From positions 581,220 through 645,219 of the forward strand of contig NZ_OUMZ01000005.1 of assembly GCF_900327775.1 (NCBI RefSeq): a stretch of DNA of 64,000 nt, written 5' to 3'. Below the pieces are notes generated by a model, which searched no databases, was not told the DNA's origin, and was given only the letters and a program-made list of their open reading frames with translations. Position 1 is the first letter of the stretch, and each line of letters starts with the position of its first letter. The translations under genes and the position numbers were made by a program. This DNA comes from Roseovarius sp. EL26. GTDB taxonomy: Bacteria; Pseudomonadota; Alphaproteobacteria; Rhodobacterales; Rhodobacteraceae. Shown here piece by piece: positions 24,954-34,384 of this stretch.

Positions 24954-25235
24954 TTGGTTATCGCACTTTTAGATGGTCGCCGTGTTCTGATCGAAGGCTC
25001 AACATCGCTTCTAGCCGTTGTTGGTTTGGCGCAGGGATTGTCGATTTGATCCCCGTTCCTAGCAACACACGTGTTTGGCTTGCTGTTGGCGTGACGGACA
25101 TGCGGCGCGGGTTCGATACACTGGCTGCACAAGCCGAGAAAGTTCTGGCCGAAGGTCCGTTCTGGCCATTTGTTTGTCTTCTCGCCAGGGCTCTCGTTGT
25201 CTTTCTCATCGTCCACTCCTCAGTGTCTACGATGA
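24954..25235 (+). pseudogene. IS66-family remnant: end of tnpA and frameshifted start of tnpB
   Basis: The end of an IS66 orfA-like gene is visible ([19 protein letters not shown], stop at 25047-25049). Its stop overlaps TTG 25046, the start of a tnpB-like frame: [36 protein letters not shown] is typical of the IS66 accessory protein TnpB. After ...EGPF (25162) the homology continues in another frame (SGHLFVFS), so bases have been lost, and it stops at 25235. No transposase gene and no clear terminal repeats remain. It lies 180 bp after tRNA-Leu and marks old mobile-element activity. Confidence 0.6.
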
Positions 25236-25342
25236 GCAACAAACACTCTCTTAACAAATGCCCTTATTTGGACCTATAAGCGCTGACGTCAGACACTCCG
25301 CGATGAGCTGATCTGGGGTGTGATAACCCTGTCTGAACTCAG

Positions 25343-26230
25343 TCAATTGCCACTGAACTCACGTAAAGCAGATAGAAATCGCTCTCGTTCCACAACAACA
25401 TCGTCTTCCTTGAAGAACTTTTCGTTCAGAAAAATAATATTGTATTGCTTTGGATGGTATTCGCAGTCCTTTAGGAAGGGGAAAAATCCAAGCTTCGAAA
25501 ATTGCGGAATTATTTTGTCGATAGTTACTTGCCCCTCAAACAGGCTTTCTTTTTCCACCTCGGCAAACACCATTAAGCATTCTGGTAGTTTATTTATTGC
25601 ACCATCCAGAACCATACTTAACGCACCTTCAACATCAATCCAAAGGCTTGGCCGTTCCTTTTTCAGTTCGGGGATTTCATCACGTGCGCGTAAATCATCA
25701 ATGAGATCATCAAAAGTCACACCCTGCACTGTAACGTTTTTAGTGGCATGGTAACTTTTCTTTTTCAGTATGGAATTGGTTGTTTTCGTGTGTCCCCGTT
25801 TTCGATCCATGTCGCCATCACTTAGGATCAATTCAACAGGCCCGGTTTGATCCGTCACTGCAAGGTTTTTGTAGATAGTCCCGTTTCGTTCCACATTCGC
25901 GCGATACTTCTCAAAATTGAAGGGATTAGCCTCTATTGCTATAGCGGTTCGATCTGGACGTCCCCTGCGAAAGAGCCGCGAGGTCATCGCTCGATGCGCA
26001 CCTAATTCCAAAAGAACATTACTAGGATATGCAACCAGAATGTTAAAAAAACTTGTAACGAGTTCAGCGTTCGAAAACTCTTGGAAACTGCGCCCATGTT
26101 TTTCAATAAGCGGAAGTTGAAGCTCATTCATGGTTGTTTCAAAATTGCTATACTGTTTCAAATAAACACTCCTAAACCTCTGAAAGAGTTCACCGGAGTC
26201 TTTCGGCTCCGGCTTCACCTTCGCGGCCAT
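25343..26230 (-). CDS. FkbM-family methyltransferase
   Basis: A 295-residue SAM-dependent methyltransferase. VLLELGAHRAMTSRLF is the SAM-binding motif I region, TAIAIEANPFNFEKYRANVERNG is motif II with the acidic residue, and LWIDVEGALSMVLDGA (typical FkbM IDVEGxE-like motif) follows. Family members O-methylate sugars or lipids. The gene is clearly AT-richer than the surrounding genes and follows an IS66 remnant, pointing to acquisition by transfer. Acceptor unknown. No polysaccharide gene lies beside it. Confidence 0.8.
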   Translation of the reverse strand: MAAKVKPEPKDSGELFQRFRSVYLKQYSNFETTMNELQLPLIEKHGRSFQEFSNAELVTSFFNILVAYPSNVLLELGAHRAMTSRLFRRGRPDRTAIAIEANPFNFEKYRANVERNGTIYKNLAVTDQTGPVELILSDGDMDRKRGHTKTTNSILKKKSYHATKNVTVQGVTFDDLIDDLRARDEIPELKKERPSLWIDVEGALSMVLDGAINKLPECLMVFAEVEKESLFEGQVTIDKIIPQFSKLGFFPFLKDCEYHPKQYNIIFLNEKFFKEDDVVVERERFLSALREFSGN

Positions 26231-26347
26231 CGCCGTCCCCGGCTGTTACGCATTTTGGATTGTATGCAATGGTTGTGTGGGGTCAATGCCAATGCTCTAT
26301 AAATATCACATTCCCGCCGATAATCACCGCGCTTCAACTTGTAGTAA

Positions 26348-26376
26348 ATGGAGGGCGGAGCAAACCCGCCCTCCAT
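26348..26376 (-). terminator. hairpin after the second sulfatase gene
   Basis: An 11-bp stem, ATGGAGGGCGG with CCGCCCTCCAT, and a 7-base loop. It lies 12 bases beyond the sulfatase stop codon. No T run follows on either strand; a terminator function is likely from position. Confidence 0.5.
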
Positions 26377-26388
26377 ACTTCAATTCAA

Positions 26389-27963
26389 CTATTGAGACAT
26401 GCCGCCTTCAGAAGAAATCTGTTCTTCCACATGCGCTTGATTTGTTACCTGAGACCCGCGTGGCGGGAATTCGGCAAAGGTGGAAAGATGTTTCTGAACA
26501 AGACGTGCTGCCGGCCCAAAGGCCCACATCTTATTACCCATCCAGCGAGTGTACATACCGGACTCGTCTGCAGCTTTTTCATATGGATCGCGGCGCAAAT
26601 TAAACAAGAGTGGCGCGTTCAGTTCATCTTTTGGCCCGGACCACCCATGTGTCTGAACGGTGAAATGCGCTTTCCAGTCGCCGTAACGCACCGCCTGAAG
26701 GTCAGGACCTTCATAATAGATTATTTCCTTGCGGTTGCTTTCACTTTCACCAGTTAGGAAAGACAGCTGGTTATATCCATCAAGATGTACCTGATAGCCT
26801 TCATACCCTTCCAGAAGTCTTTCAGACAAGTTGTCCGGCCCCCCGGCAGCTGCAACCAGTGTCGGCATCCAGTCTAGACCGTCGAAAACACCATTGTTAA
26901 CCTGACCGGAGGGGACTTTCCCCGGCCAGCGAATGATCGCTGGGACGCGAAATCCACCTTCCCACGTTGTCCCTTTTTCACCGTGGAATGGCGTGGTTCC
27001 GCCATCGGGCCAGGTCATGGTTTCCGGGCCGTTATCTGAAGTGAAGACAACAATCGTATTTTCCGAAATGCCTAGCTCCTGCAGATGAGCCATGACCTTA
27101 CCTACATTATCGTCAAGCTCTTTCATCACCACATCCTGCAAGCCACGGCCATCTCCAAGCAGGGCTTCGTATTCCGGACTGAGGTGCGTCCATACATGGG
27201 CCCGAGCTGGCGCCATCCAAACGAAAAACGGTGCGTCACCTTCTACGGCACGGTCGATAAAATCGAGTGTGTGTGCTGTTACCTCATTATCAAGTGTTTT
27301 TTGCCGCTCAGGTGGGGCGGGGCCATCATCGACAATGCGTTGCTTTCCAACCAAACCCCATCTGGGGTCTACTGTTTCGTCAACTGTGTCGGTTGCATAA
27401 GCATGAATAATGTTACGAGGACCAAATACATCTCCAAACGCAGGATCCTTTGGCCAGTCGGGATCGGCCGTATATTCCATTGCATTCAGATGATAGAGCC
27501 ATCCCCAGTATTCATCGAAGCCCTTAACCGTCGGTAGGAATTTGTTCATATCCCCGAGGTGATTTTTTCCAAATTGACCGGTCGTATAGCCAAGTGATTT
27601 CAATATGTTGGCCAATGTTGGGTCGTTTTCATTGAGCCCCTTTTTGGGGTCTCCGGGAAGACCAACCGTATGCATGCCGGTGCGTACAGGAAATTGCCCT
27701 GTAATAAAGGCAGACCTTCCCGCCGTGCAACTGGGCTGTGCATAGTAATCGGTCAACCGCATACCTTCAGACGCAAGTTGATCTAAATTGGGTGTCTCAA
27801 TGCTTTTGACACCCTGATGATAGCTCCCCAAACTGGCCCAACCAACGTCATCGGCCATAATTACCAGAATGTTGGGTTGGTCTGTGTCGGCTGCGACTGG
27901 TATAGCCCCGACTGTGACAATGGCTGTTGTTGCCGATACCAGAATGGATCGTAACTTGAGCAT
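26389..27963 (-). CDS. exported arylsulfatase (second copy)
   Basis: A 524-residue sulfatase with an N-terminal signal peptide (MLKLRSILVSATTAIVTVGAIPVAA). PNILVIMADDVGW (metal), SCTAGRSA with Cys79, QFGKNHLGD and TSDNGPETMTWPDGGTTPFHGEKGTTWEGGFRVP are all in register with the sulfatase at 2554-4122, showing paralogy. The C-terminal region includes LLFNLRRDPYEKA and a QVTNQAHVEEQ tail. It is transcribed away from a LysR gene, probably its regulator. No phosphatase follows it, unlike the first copy. Confidence 0.9.
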   Translation of the reverse strand: MLKLRSILVSATTAIVTVGAIPVAADTDQPNILVIMADDVGWASLGSYHQGVKSIETPNLDQLASEGMRLTDYYAQPSCTAGRSAFITGQFPVRTGMHTVGLPGDPKKGLNENDPTLANILKSLGYTTGQFGKNHLGDMNKFLPTVKGFDEYWGWLYHLNAMEYTADPDWPKDPAFGDVFGPRNIIHAYATDTVDETVDPRWGLVGKQRIVDDGPAPPERQKTLDNEVTAHTLDFIDRAVEGDAPFFVWMAPARAHVWTHLSPEYEALLGDGRGLQDVVMKELDDNVGKVMAHLQELGISENTIVVFTSDNGPETMTWPDGGTTPFHGEKGTTWEGGFRVPAIIRWPGKVPSGQVNNGVFDGLDWMPTLVAAAGGPDNLSERLLEGYEGYQVHLDGYNQLSFLTGESESNRKEIIYYEGPDLQAVRYGDWKAHFTVQTHGWSGPKDELNAPLLFNLRRDPYEKAADESGMYTRWMGNKMWAFGPAARLVQKHLSTFAEFPPRGSQVTNQAHVEEQISSEGGMSQ

Positions 27964-28113
27964 GTTAACCTCTTTGAATTGTTTGCAGTGATGGAACGGA
28001 GTGCTTCGACCGCATTTACGGATAGCGGGCGCTACTCACTTGTCGCAATACCGCTTTACTAACATTTCAACTTATGGAACCTAAGGGCCTAAAATTGAAA
28101 TCAAGGCTATTTA

Positions 28114-29025
28114 ATGCTGAACGAAAATGCGCTTACGGCCTTCCTCACACTTTCCAAGACCGGTAGCTTTCAACAAGCTGCCAGCCAAATGGGTGTGTCT
28201 AATGCTTCTCTCTCTCGCTATATTGCTCAAGCAGAGGAATATACGAGGTTTCCTCTGTTTCACCGGAACCGGAATAACAGCAAGTTAACGCGAACGGGTC
28301 AGGAGTTCCTACATATAGCAATTGCCTTAAAGGCCGATTTAGACCGTTATACCGCCCAGATTGCCGACTTGCGTGAAACAGGACCTGGTACGCTTTTGAT
28401 TGGCTGCGGACCGTTGACAACCAGAACGCTGATTTTACCAGCACTGCAATCCATTAGACGGGAAATCAAGGATTTGCGGTTCAAGATTTTGGTGAGCGCA
28501 TACGGCAGACCTCTGGATCATCTTCAAAGCGGTCAATTTGATGTCTTTGTCGGGGATTTAACGTACACTCCGAATGCAGACGGTATTGAAATCATGGTTA
28601 TGGAAAAACAGCCTGTGGTTTTCGCTGCACATGCGACGCATGAAATTCATCGCCTCGGGTCATGTTCTCTCAAGGACGTTTTTAACTACCCATTTGCATC
28701 TCCGCATCTTCACAAACATTGGAAAACAACGCTGATCAAAGCTTTGGGCGACGACGCAAGCGCTGTCGAAAAGGTGAAGGATTTGCCACAGATTGAGAGC
28801 GACGATTATGGGTTGTTGACCGAATTATTGTCAAAGCCTGATTTCATTGTCGGTGGTATGCGCACCACGTTCACAGAGCACTTTGATTTGAAGGCTGCCA
28901 AAGAAATTCCTATCGTTTCGCCCATCTCTTGGAACATCTGTGCTGCCCGTAAGACAAATAACAGCTCTGCCGCTCTAGAATTATTTTGGGACACGTTAAT
29001 TGAATTGAACACGAGCTTTGAGTGA
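28114..29025 (+). CDS. LysR-family regulator, divergent from arylsulfatase
   Basis: A 303-residue LTTR. HTH: LTAFLTLSKTGSFQQAASQMGVSNASLSRYIAQAEEYTRFPLFHRNR. Ligand domain: LLIGCGPLTTRTLILPALQSIRREIKDLRFKI and the following halves. The gene is AT-rich like the sulfatase it diverges from (150 bp spacer). By position it controls sulfatase expression; what it senses is unknown. Confidence 0.88.
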   Translation: MLNENALTAFLTLSKTGSFQQAASQMGVSNASLSRYIAQAEEYTRFPLFHRNRNNSKLTRTGQEFLHIAIALKADLDRYTAQIADLRETGPGTLLIGCGPLTTRTLILPALQSIRREIKDLRFKILVSAYGRPLDHLQSGQFDVFVGDLTYTPNADGIEIMVMEKQPVVFAAHATHEIHRLGSCSLKDVFNYPFASPHLHKHWKTTLIKALGDDASAVEKVKDLPQIESDDYGLLTELLSKPDFIVGGMRTTFTEHFDLKAAKEIPIVSPISWNICAARKTNNSSAALELFWDTLIELNTSFE

Positions 29026-29276
29026 AGCTGTGTTGCCGAAATTTCGTTCCGCTCTGAATTCATCCGATGAAATAGCAATTGATGTGTTGTTTGAATGGCA
29101 ACAGTAGAAAGCGGATGATCACTGTTTGCTCACTTAACGTGTGGCATGGGATTTCTTCTGCGAAGGCAATGGCAGCTAAAGCACCTCAAATAGAATCGTC
29201 ACACGAAGATGTGTGACGTTTTTCAAGAACAAGTCCCTGATTTTAGGTATTTTATTTATTTTTAGGGAGTTGTATC

Positions 29277-29362
29277 TGGTGCGGTCGAGAAGACTCGAAC
29301 TTCCACGGGTGTTACCCCACAGCGACCTCAACGCTGCGCGTCTACCATTCCGCCACGACCGC
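29277..29362 (-). tRNA. tRNA-Leu (anticodon GAG)
   Basis: An 86-base class II tRNA on the minus strand. Acceptor stem GCGGTCG with CGACCGC. The anticodon stem AGCG/CGCT holds the loop TTGAGGT, giving anticodon GAG. CCA is encoded at its 3' end (29277-29279). The long variable arm (GTGGGGTAACACCCGTGG region) is typical of leucine tRNA. Confidence 0.95.
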
Positions 29363-29591
29363 ACGTGATCAGATGTCAGGCTCTATACGCAATCGTTTCA
29401 CGCTTGTGAAGTGCAAAATGTGTTTATGGGCTGGGCGTGAATTTCGACTTGTTATGCAGGGGGGATAGGTGGTCTTTATGTGAGAGTGTGGAATGGGTTG
29501 CGTCGCTAATGGCATCGCTGTGCGTTGGCTTTCCCAGAGCGAAAAAACGGTTTAGAAGCCTGTCGCAGGTGCTGTCAAACGGAGCAATGAA

Positions 29592-30242
29592 ATGGTTGAG
29601 TGGATCACCTCCAGTGGGTTGACGGATTATGACGAGGCCGTTGCATTCATGGAGGCACGCGTTGCTGCCATTTCTGCGGGTGAGGCCGCTGAGGCGATCT
29701 GGCTGGTGGAGCATCCCCCGCTCTATACGGCGGGGACTTCGGCTGACCCGATAGACTTAACCGATCCTGACCGGTTCCCGGTTTATGAAAGTAAACGAGG
29801 TGGGCAATACACCTATCACGGCCCCGGTCAGCGGGTGATTTACGTGATGCTGGATGTCGGTGCACGAGGGAAGGATGTGCGTCAATTCGTGCGCCAGCTT
29901 GAGCAATGGGTGATTGAAACTCTGGATGAGTTTAATATCACAGGGGAAATCCGCGCCGGGCGTGTCGGTGTCTGGGTGGTGCGTGATGATAAACCGCTGA
30001 CCGTCATTGGGCATAGGCCCGAAGATAAGATTGCTGCCATTGGCATTCGTTTGCGCAAATGGGTCAGCTTTCATGGTATTTCTATTAATGTTGAGCCAGA
30101 GTTAACGCACTTCAGTGGCATTGTACCTTGCGGCATTACTGAACATGGGGTGACCAGCCTAGTTGATCTGGGATTGCCCGTAACCATGGCAGATCTGGAT
30201 GTGGCATTGCAGCGCCGTTTCGATGAGGTGTTCGGCAGTTAG
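29592..30242 (+). CDS. lipB: lipoyl(octanoyl) transferase
   Basis: A 216-residue LipB. It moves octanoate from acyl carrier protein to lipoyl domains of 2-oxoacid dehydrogenases. The family motif [12 protein letters not shown] is at 69-80. The catalytic cysteine is Cys180 in GIVPCGI, and the conserved lysine is Lys146 in [15 protein letters not shown] lies eight bases before the ATG at 29592. It is monocistronic, next to a convergent GntR gene. Confidence 0.95.
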   Translation: MVEWITSSGLTDYDEAVAFMEARVAAISAGEAAEAIWLVEHPPLYTAGTSADPIDLTDPDRFPVYESKRGGQYTYHGPGQRVIYVMLDVGARGKDVRQFVRQLEQWVIETLDEFNITGEIRAGRVGVWVVRDDKPLTVIGHRPEDKIAAIGIRLRKWVSFHGISINVEPELTHFSGIVPCGITEHGVTSLVDLGLPVTMADLDVALQRRFDEVFGS

Positions 30243-30276
30243 TGGATGTCCGGAGCAGATGCGGCGTGCCAGAATG

Positions 30277-30924
30277 TCATGCCAACAGCATTCTGAGCCC
30301 CTGCGTGACGTCCGAGCGTACGGCCAGCCGTAGACTCGGTTCATCACCGGCCTTGAGGGCACTGATAATCATAAGATGGTGTTGTGGTGGGGGCCTGCGT
30401 TTTAATCGTCCATACAGGGCACGCATGGTCGGACCCAGTTGGAGCCAGACCGTTTCGGCCATAGCCAGCATCGCCGGAGCCTGTGCACGCAGATAAAGCG
30501 TGCGGTGAAATTCGAGATTATGCCGGATATAGTTCACAGCATCCCGGCGTATTATATCCTCGTTCACACGGGCATTGATGCTTTGTAGGCGTTCGATCAG
30601 GGCGATATGCGCGCGGGGCAGGGCGCGGCTGGCCAGTTCCACTTCGATCAGGGAGCGCAGGGCGGCCAGTTCCTCGATCCGTTCATTGTTCAGCTCTGGT
30701 GTGGTGACGCGGCCTGAGCTGGAGACATTCAGCGCCCCTTCGGCGGCCAGTTTGCGCACGGCTTCTCTGGCTGGGGTCATCGAGACCCCAAATTCGGCAC
30801 CGACCCCGCGGATTGTCATGGCTTTGCCCGGTGCAATTTCACCATGCATGATTCTCATGCGGAGTCCGCGATAAACACGGTCATGTGCTGGGGGGGTAGG
30901 GTCCTGGCGAGTGCTAAGCAACAT
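30277..30924 (-). CDS. GntR-family regulator (FCD/FadR-type)
   Basis: A 215-residue regulator. Winged HTH: VYRGLRMRIMHGEIAPGKAMTIRGVGAEFGVSMTPAREAVRKLAAEGAL. The C-terminal FCD domain has LRSLIEVELASRAL, NYIRHNLEFHRTLYL and HHLMIISALKAGD, with the histidines that commonly bind a metal. Start taken at ATG 30924 (MLLSTRQDP). It converges on lipB. The regulon cannot be inferred. Confidence 0.85.
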   Translation of the reverse strand: MLLSTRQDPTPPAHDRVYRGLRMRIMHGEIAPGKAMTIRGVGAEFGVSMTPAREAVRKLAAEGALNVSSSGRVTTPELNNERIEELAALRSLIEVELASRALPRAHIALIERLQSINARVNEDIIRRDAVNYIRHNLEFHRTLYLRAQAPAMLAMAETVWLQLGPTMRALYGRLKRRPPPQHHLMIISALKAGDEPSLRLAVRSDVTQGLRMLLA

Positions 30925-30955
30925 GGTGTATTTGTGATCACATTTTGGCGCGACG

Positions 30956-31648
30956 TCAATCGCCGAACTGATACAAATGCAGGCCTGATCCGTTTTCGCG
31001 TAGCCAGCGTCTTGGGGTTTCATAGTCAGGATATAGGTTGTGCACTTCTGACCAGAATGCAGGGCTGTGGTTCATTTCTTTCAGATGCGCGACTTCATGG
31101 GCTGCTACGTAGTTCAGCACCTCTGGAGGGGCCATGTAGAGCCGCCAGGAATACATCAACCCTTTAGAGGATGAGCACGAGCCCCAGCGAGAGCGGGTGT
31201 CGCGAATGCTGATCCGGGCATAGCTGCGGTCTAACTGCTGTGCGTAATGGTCTGATGCTGCTACCAGACGGTCGCGGGCACGGGTTTTGAGCCATGCTTT
31301 GACTTTTGTGCCCACTGTGGCGTCGGGACCGGGGACAAGCAGCTGATTTTCGTACAATGCGATACGTCGCCCTTGTACAGGCGTGATTCGCACCAGTTGA
31401 CCTTCGATCGGAATGTCGCAGCCAATCCTGATCTGAACAGCATCTGGGCGTACCAGTAACTGATCGCGAATCCAGCCTTCTTTCTGCTGAGCAAATTTCA
31501 GGCCTTCGCGTTCAGACACGCCACGGGGGACTGTCAGGGTCACACGACCGTCCAATCCAGAGATCCGCAGTGAAATCCGGCGCGCTTTTGCTGATTTGCG
31601 CAGTGTTATATCAACATTGGGCTTGCCCCAAAGCACGTGTTGGCTCAT
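30956..31648 (-). CDS. YgjP/SprT-like zinc metallopeptidase (DUF45)
   Basis: A 230-residue M48-related YgjP-type protein. The zinc motif HEVAHLKEMNHSPAFWSEV (HExxH plus a third ligand further on) is in the C-terminal third. The N-terminal half carries SLRISGLDGRVTLTVPRGVSEREG, typical of the family. The activity is thought to be a cytosolic metallopeptidase; its role is poorly known. It starts 111 bp from the FYDLN protein gene on the opposite strand. Confidence 0.85.
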   Translation of the reverse strand: MSQHVLWGKPNVDITLRKSAKARRISLRISGLDGRVTLTVPRGVSEREGLKFAQQKEGWIRDQLLVRPDAVQIRIGCDIPIEGQLVRITPVQGRRIALYENQLLVPGPDATVGTKVKAWLKTRARDRLVAASDHYAQQLDRSYARISIRDTRSRWGSCSSSKGLMYSWRLYMAPPEVLNYVAAHEVAHLKEMNHSPAFWSEVHNLYPDYETPRRWLRENGSGLHLYQFGD

Positions 31649-31759
31649 ACGGCCTCCTGAATACCGTTGTCTGCGGCCTTAAAGCCTTTGACACCTCGCC
31701 ACAGTTATGGCAGGTGGCGCAGATTGTCGACAAGACTAGAGAATTTGAAAGGGATATCC

Positions 31760-32086
31760 ATGCCCAATGAAGAATGGGGTGTAAAACGCATCTGCCCAAC
31801 AACAGGCAAGCGTTTTTATGACCTGAACAAGAACCCGATCGTCAGCCCCTACAGTGGCGAGGTCGTTGAGACTGGGAACAACAAAAACCGGTCGATCATT
31901 GCGGACGCTGAAGACAGCGAAACACAAAAGCTTAAAGCTGCCAATATGGAGGGCGAGGCCGATGTGTTGGACGATGATGATGACGTTGATGTTGATCTGG
32001 GCGATGATGTTCTGGATGACGATGATGACGAAAACGTCTCACTGGACGAGATCGCCGACGTCGCACAGGAAGACGACGATAATTAA
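31760..32086 (+). CDS. FYDLN acid domain protein (TIGR02300 family)
   Basis: A 108-residue alphaproteobacterial protein. The conserved N-terminus is KRICPTTGKRFYDLNKNPIVSPYSG. It is followed by an extremely acidic low-complexity tail in which DVLDDDDD occurs twice, ending in QEDDDN. The tail gives the protein a strong negative charge. Start ATG 31760, with AAAGGG seven bases upstream. Function unknown, though the family is almost invariably present in this class. Confidence 0.85.
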   Translation: MPNEEWGVKRICPTTGKRFYDLNKNPIVSPYSGEVVETGNNKNRSIIADAEDSETQKLKAANMEGEADVLDDDDDVDVDLGDDVLDDDDDENVSLDEIADVAQEDDDN

Positions 32087-32170
32087 CCTGCAAAAGGCAG
32101 GATTTGCACTTGATCCTGCCTGCCGCTTTGCCTAAATAGCGGCGCACAGGCGATACCGCCTGTATGGTTT

Positions 32171-32246
<76 letters not shown>

Positions 32247-32463
32247 AACCCTTACTATAAATATCCACATAGTTTGACCTCTGTGGGCAGCACTTTGACC
32301 CTTATGGCCACATAGATTGTCTTTTGCTGACAGTATCGCTGACCCTATGGGGTGAATCAGCCATTCGTGATCTGCGCGGCGAAAGAGGAAAAAGAGCCCA
32401 GATTCACCGATGCTGCGGCGGCCATGAATGGCGGCTTTGCCAACCCGAGCGTGTCGATTTGGC

Positions 32464-33390
32464 CTACTGCGTGGCTGCATCTTCATTATCGTTGCCCTCT
32501 GCTTCGGCGAGCAGCCAATCACGGAAACTAGCGATCTTTGGCTCGTTTTGCCTGTCGAACGGGGAAAGCAGAAAATAGGCGAACACCAACGGAGTGCTGA
32601 GGTCTGCGCTGAATGGCCGGACCAGTCGACCGGATGCAAGATGGTCTGCCGCCATACGATCTCCGACAAGCGCGACACCTTCGCTGTCCAAGGCGGCCCG
32701 CACCGCCATTTCTTCTTTGGTGAAGCGTGGTCCCTTGAATGGATCAACATCAACTGCACCGGCAGCGAGAAGCCACGTGCGCCAACTTCCTTCTGCTTCC
32801 TTCCATTCGACATGCAGGAGTGTGTGGTTAACAAGATCTTCGGGGACCTGAAGCGTCGGGCCATTCAACAAAAGATAGGGACTGCACACTGGCGTTGCGC
32901 GCATCGCAAAGAGTCGGTGGCTTTGCGCGCCAGAATATCCACCTGGGCCATACCTTATTGCAACGTCGGCTTCACCATTTGAAATGTCGACCAGCCTGTC
33001 AGTCCCGTCGATGCGCACCTCAATCTCCGGGTGCTTCCTTCGAAACCTGTCCAGACGGGGCACGAGCCAAAGCGAGCCAAACCCCGGGCTGACGCTGACG
33101 GTCAGCAGGTTTTCACCCTTCCTAGCTTGCATTCTGGCCGCGCCGTCTGCGAGCCGATCAAAGCCTTCGGTCAGGAGGGGGAGCGCAGCTTCCCCAGCCT
33201 CGGTAAGTCGCAAGGCGCGTGTAAGGCGATGGAATAACGGCGCTCCTAGCCAGTCTTCAAGTGCCTTGATCTGATGACTGATGGCACCTGGCGTGACGCC
33301 AAGTTCGGCAGCGGCATGCGCAAAGCTAAGGTGCCGAGCGGCGGCTTCAAAGGCACGGAGGGCACGTAGAGGAGGGAGGGATCGGCGCAT
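32464..33390 (-). CDS. LysR-family regulator (GcvA-like), divergent from EamA transporter
   Basis: A 308-residue LTTR. HTH region: LRALRAFEAAARHLSFAHAAAELGVTPGAISHQIKALEDWLGAPLFHRL. Ligand domain with the GcvA-type SLWLVPRLDRFRRKHPEIEVRIDGTDRL. It is transcribed away from the EamA-family transporter 133 bp away, its probable target. It sits shortly after tRNA-Ala; the 217 bp between them contain no gene. Confidence 0.88.
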   Translation of the reverse strand: MRRSLPPLRALRAFEAAARHLSFAHAAAELGVTPGAISHQIKALEDWLGAPLFHRLTRALRLTEAGEAALPLLTEGFDRLADGAARMQARKGENLLTVSVSPGFGSLWLVPRLDRFRRKHPEIEVRIDGTDRLVDISNGEADVAIRYGPGGYSGAQSHRLFAMRATPVCSPYLLLNGPTLQVPEDLVNHTLLHVEWKEAEGSWRTWLLAAGAVDVDPFKGPRFTKEEMAVRAALDSEGVALVGDRMAADHLASGRLVRPFSADLSTPLVFAYFLLSPFDRQNEPKIASFRDWLLAEAEGNDNEDAATQ

Positions 33391-33523
33391 ATCATAGATT
33401 AGAAAATCTCATGCCTAATGTGAAATCTTTTCTTTTGTAGGTGAGTCTGAAGATCAGTATTTCTCACATGCTGCAACGAGGGCCGCATGGTCTCACCCTT
33501 TCAATGAAAAGAGAGAAATCCGC

Positions 33524-34384
33524 ATGACGACCCATTCACAAGCGCGTTCCGCACATGCGGTCGGTGTCCTTTTCCTTGTCGCATCTGCAATCGCCTTTAG
33601 CTCGACCGGGATTTTTACGAAAGGCGTGGAAGCAGCTGCATGGGCCGTGATTTTCTGGCGGGGCGTTTTTGCGTCCATCTCAACAACTGCATACGCTGCC
33701 TCACGGGGCAAGCTCAAAGAAGAGTTCCTCGGCATGAGATGGTCTGGCTTGGCTGTTGGCGCGGTCGGCGCGGCAGGGACAGCCGCGTTGATTCCGGCCT
33801 TCAAGCTGACGGACATTGCAAACGTCGCACTGATCTACGCGTCGGCACCGTTCCTGGCCGCTCTGCTCGCGTGGCTGGCGATTGGAGAGCGGGTCTCAAA
33901 ACGCACTGCTTTAGGTGCAGCTGGGGCGCTTGCTGGTGTCCTGATCATTGTCGCGGGATCGGTCGGCAGCGTGAACCTGATCGGCGACGGGCTTGCCCTT
34001 CTCATGACGCTGGTGATGGCCACCATCATGGTGATCTACCGCGCCCGGCCAGAGACGCCCAGCGCTGGCCCATCTGTCCTGCAATCGTTGTTTCTATTTC
34101 CCTTTGCTCTGACCTTCGGCGCGCCATTTGAAACAGCCCCATTTGAGATCGCGATCCTTGCTGCATTTGGCGTGATGCACGCGATTGCGTCAGTCACGCT
34201 GGCGGAGGGCGCAAAACGCGTACCTTCTGGACAGACCGCGCTGATTGGGGCATTGGAAACCCCGCTTGCGCCACTCCTCGCGTTCCTGATCCTGACAGAG
34301 ATACCATCAACACCGACGCTTTTCGGGGGGCTGGTTGTCTTCACGGCTGTCCTCATCTCACTTTGGGAGAAGCCTGCTCGGTAG
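33524..34384 (+). CDS. EamA-family (DMT) transporter
   Basis: A 286-residue membrane protein with about ten hydrophobic segments in two EamA repeats. The first repeat starts with VLFLVASAIAFSSTGIFTKGVEAAAW and ends near ALLAWLAIGERVSKRTALGAAGALAGVLIIV; the second begins at LALLMTLVMATIMVIYRA and ends GGLVVFTAVLISLWEKPAR. DMT proteins export or import small metabolites. The substrate is unknown. Divergent LysR gene is the likely regulator. Confidence 0.85.
   Translation: MTTHSQARSAHAVGVLFLVASAIAFSSTGIFTKGVEAAAWAVIFWRGVFASISTTAYAASRGKLKEEFLGMRWSGLAVGAVGAAGTAALIPAFKLTDIANVALIYASAPFLAALLAWLAIGERVSKRTALGAAGALAGVLIIVAGSVGSVNLIGDGLALLMTLVMATIMVIYRARPETPSAGPSVLQSLFLFPFALTFGAPFETAPFEIAILAAFGVMHAIASVTLAEGAKRVPSGQTALIGALETPLAPLLAFLILTEIPSTPTLFGGLVVFTAVLISLWEKPAR

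Noticed and set aside
24777..29276. Direct repeats marking an integrated element between the two tRNA-Leu genes
   Set aside because: No copy of the tRNA 3' end was found by eye, and no integrase gene is present, so an integrative element is not supported, only an old IS66 trace.
30956..31023. Upstream extension of the GntR regulator beyond ATG 30924
   Set aside because: The added residues are unlike the family N-terminus and would overlap the end of the YgjP-type gene.
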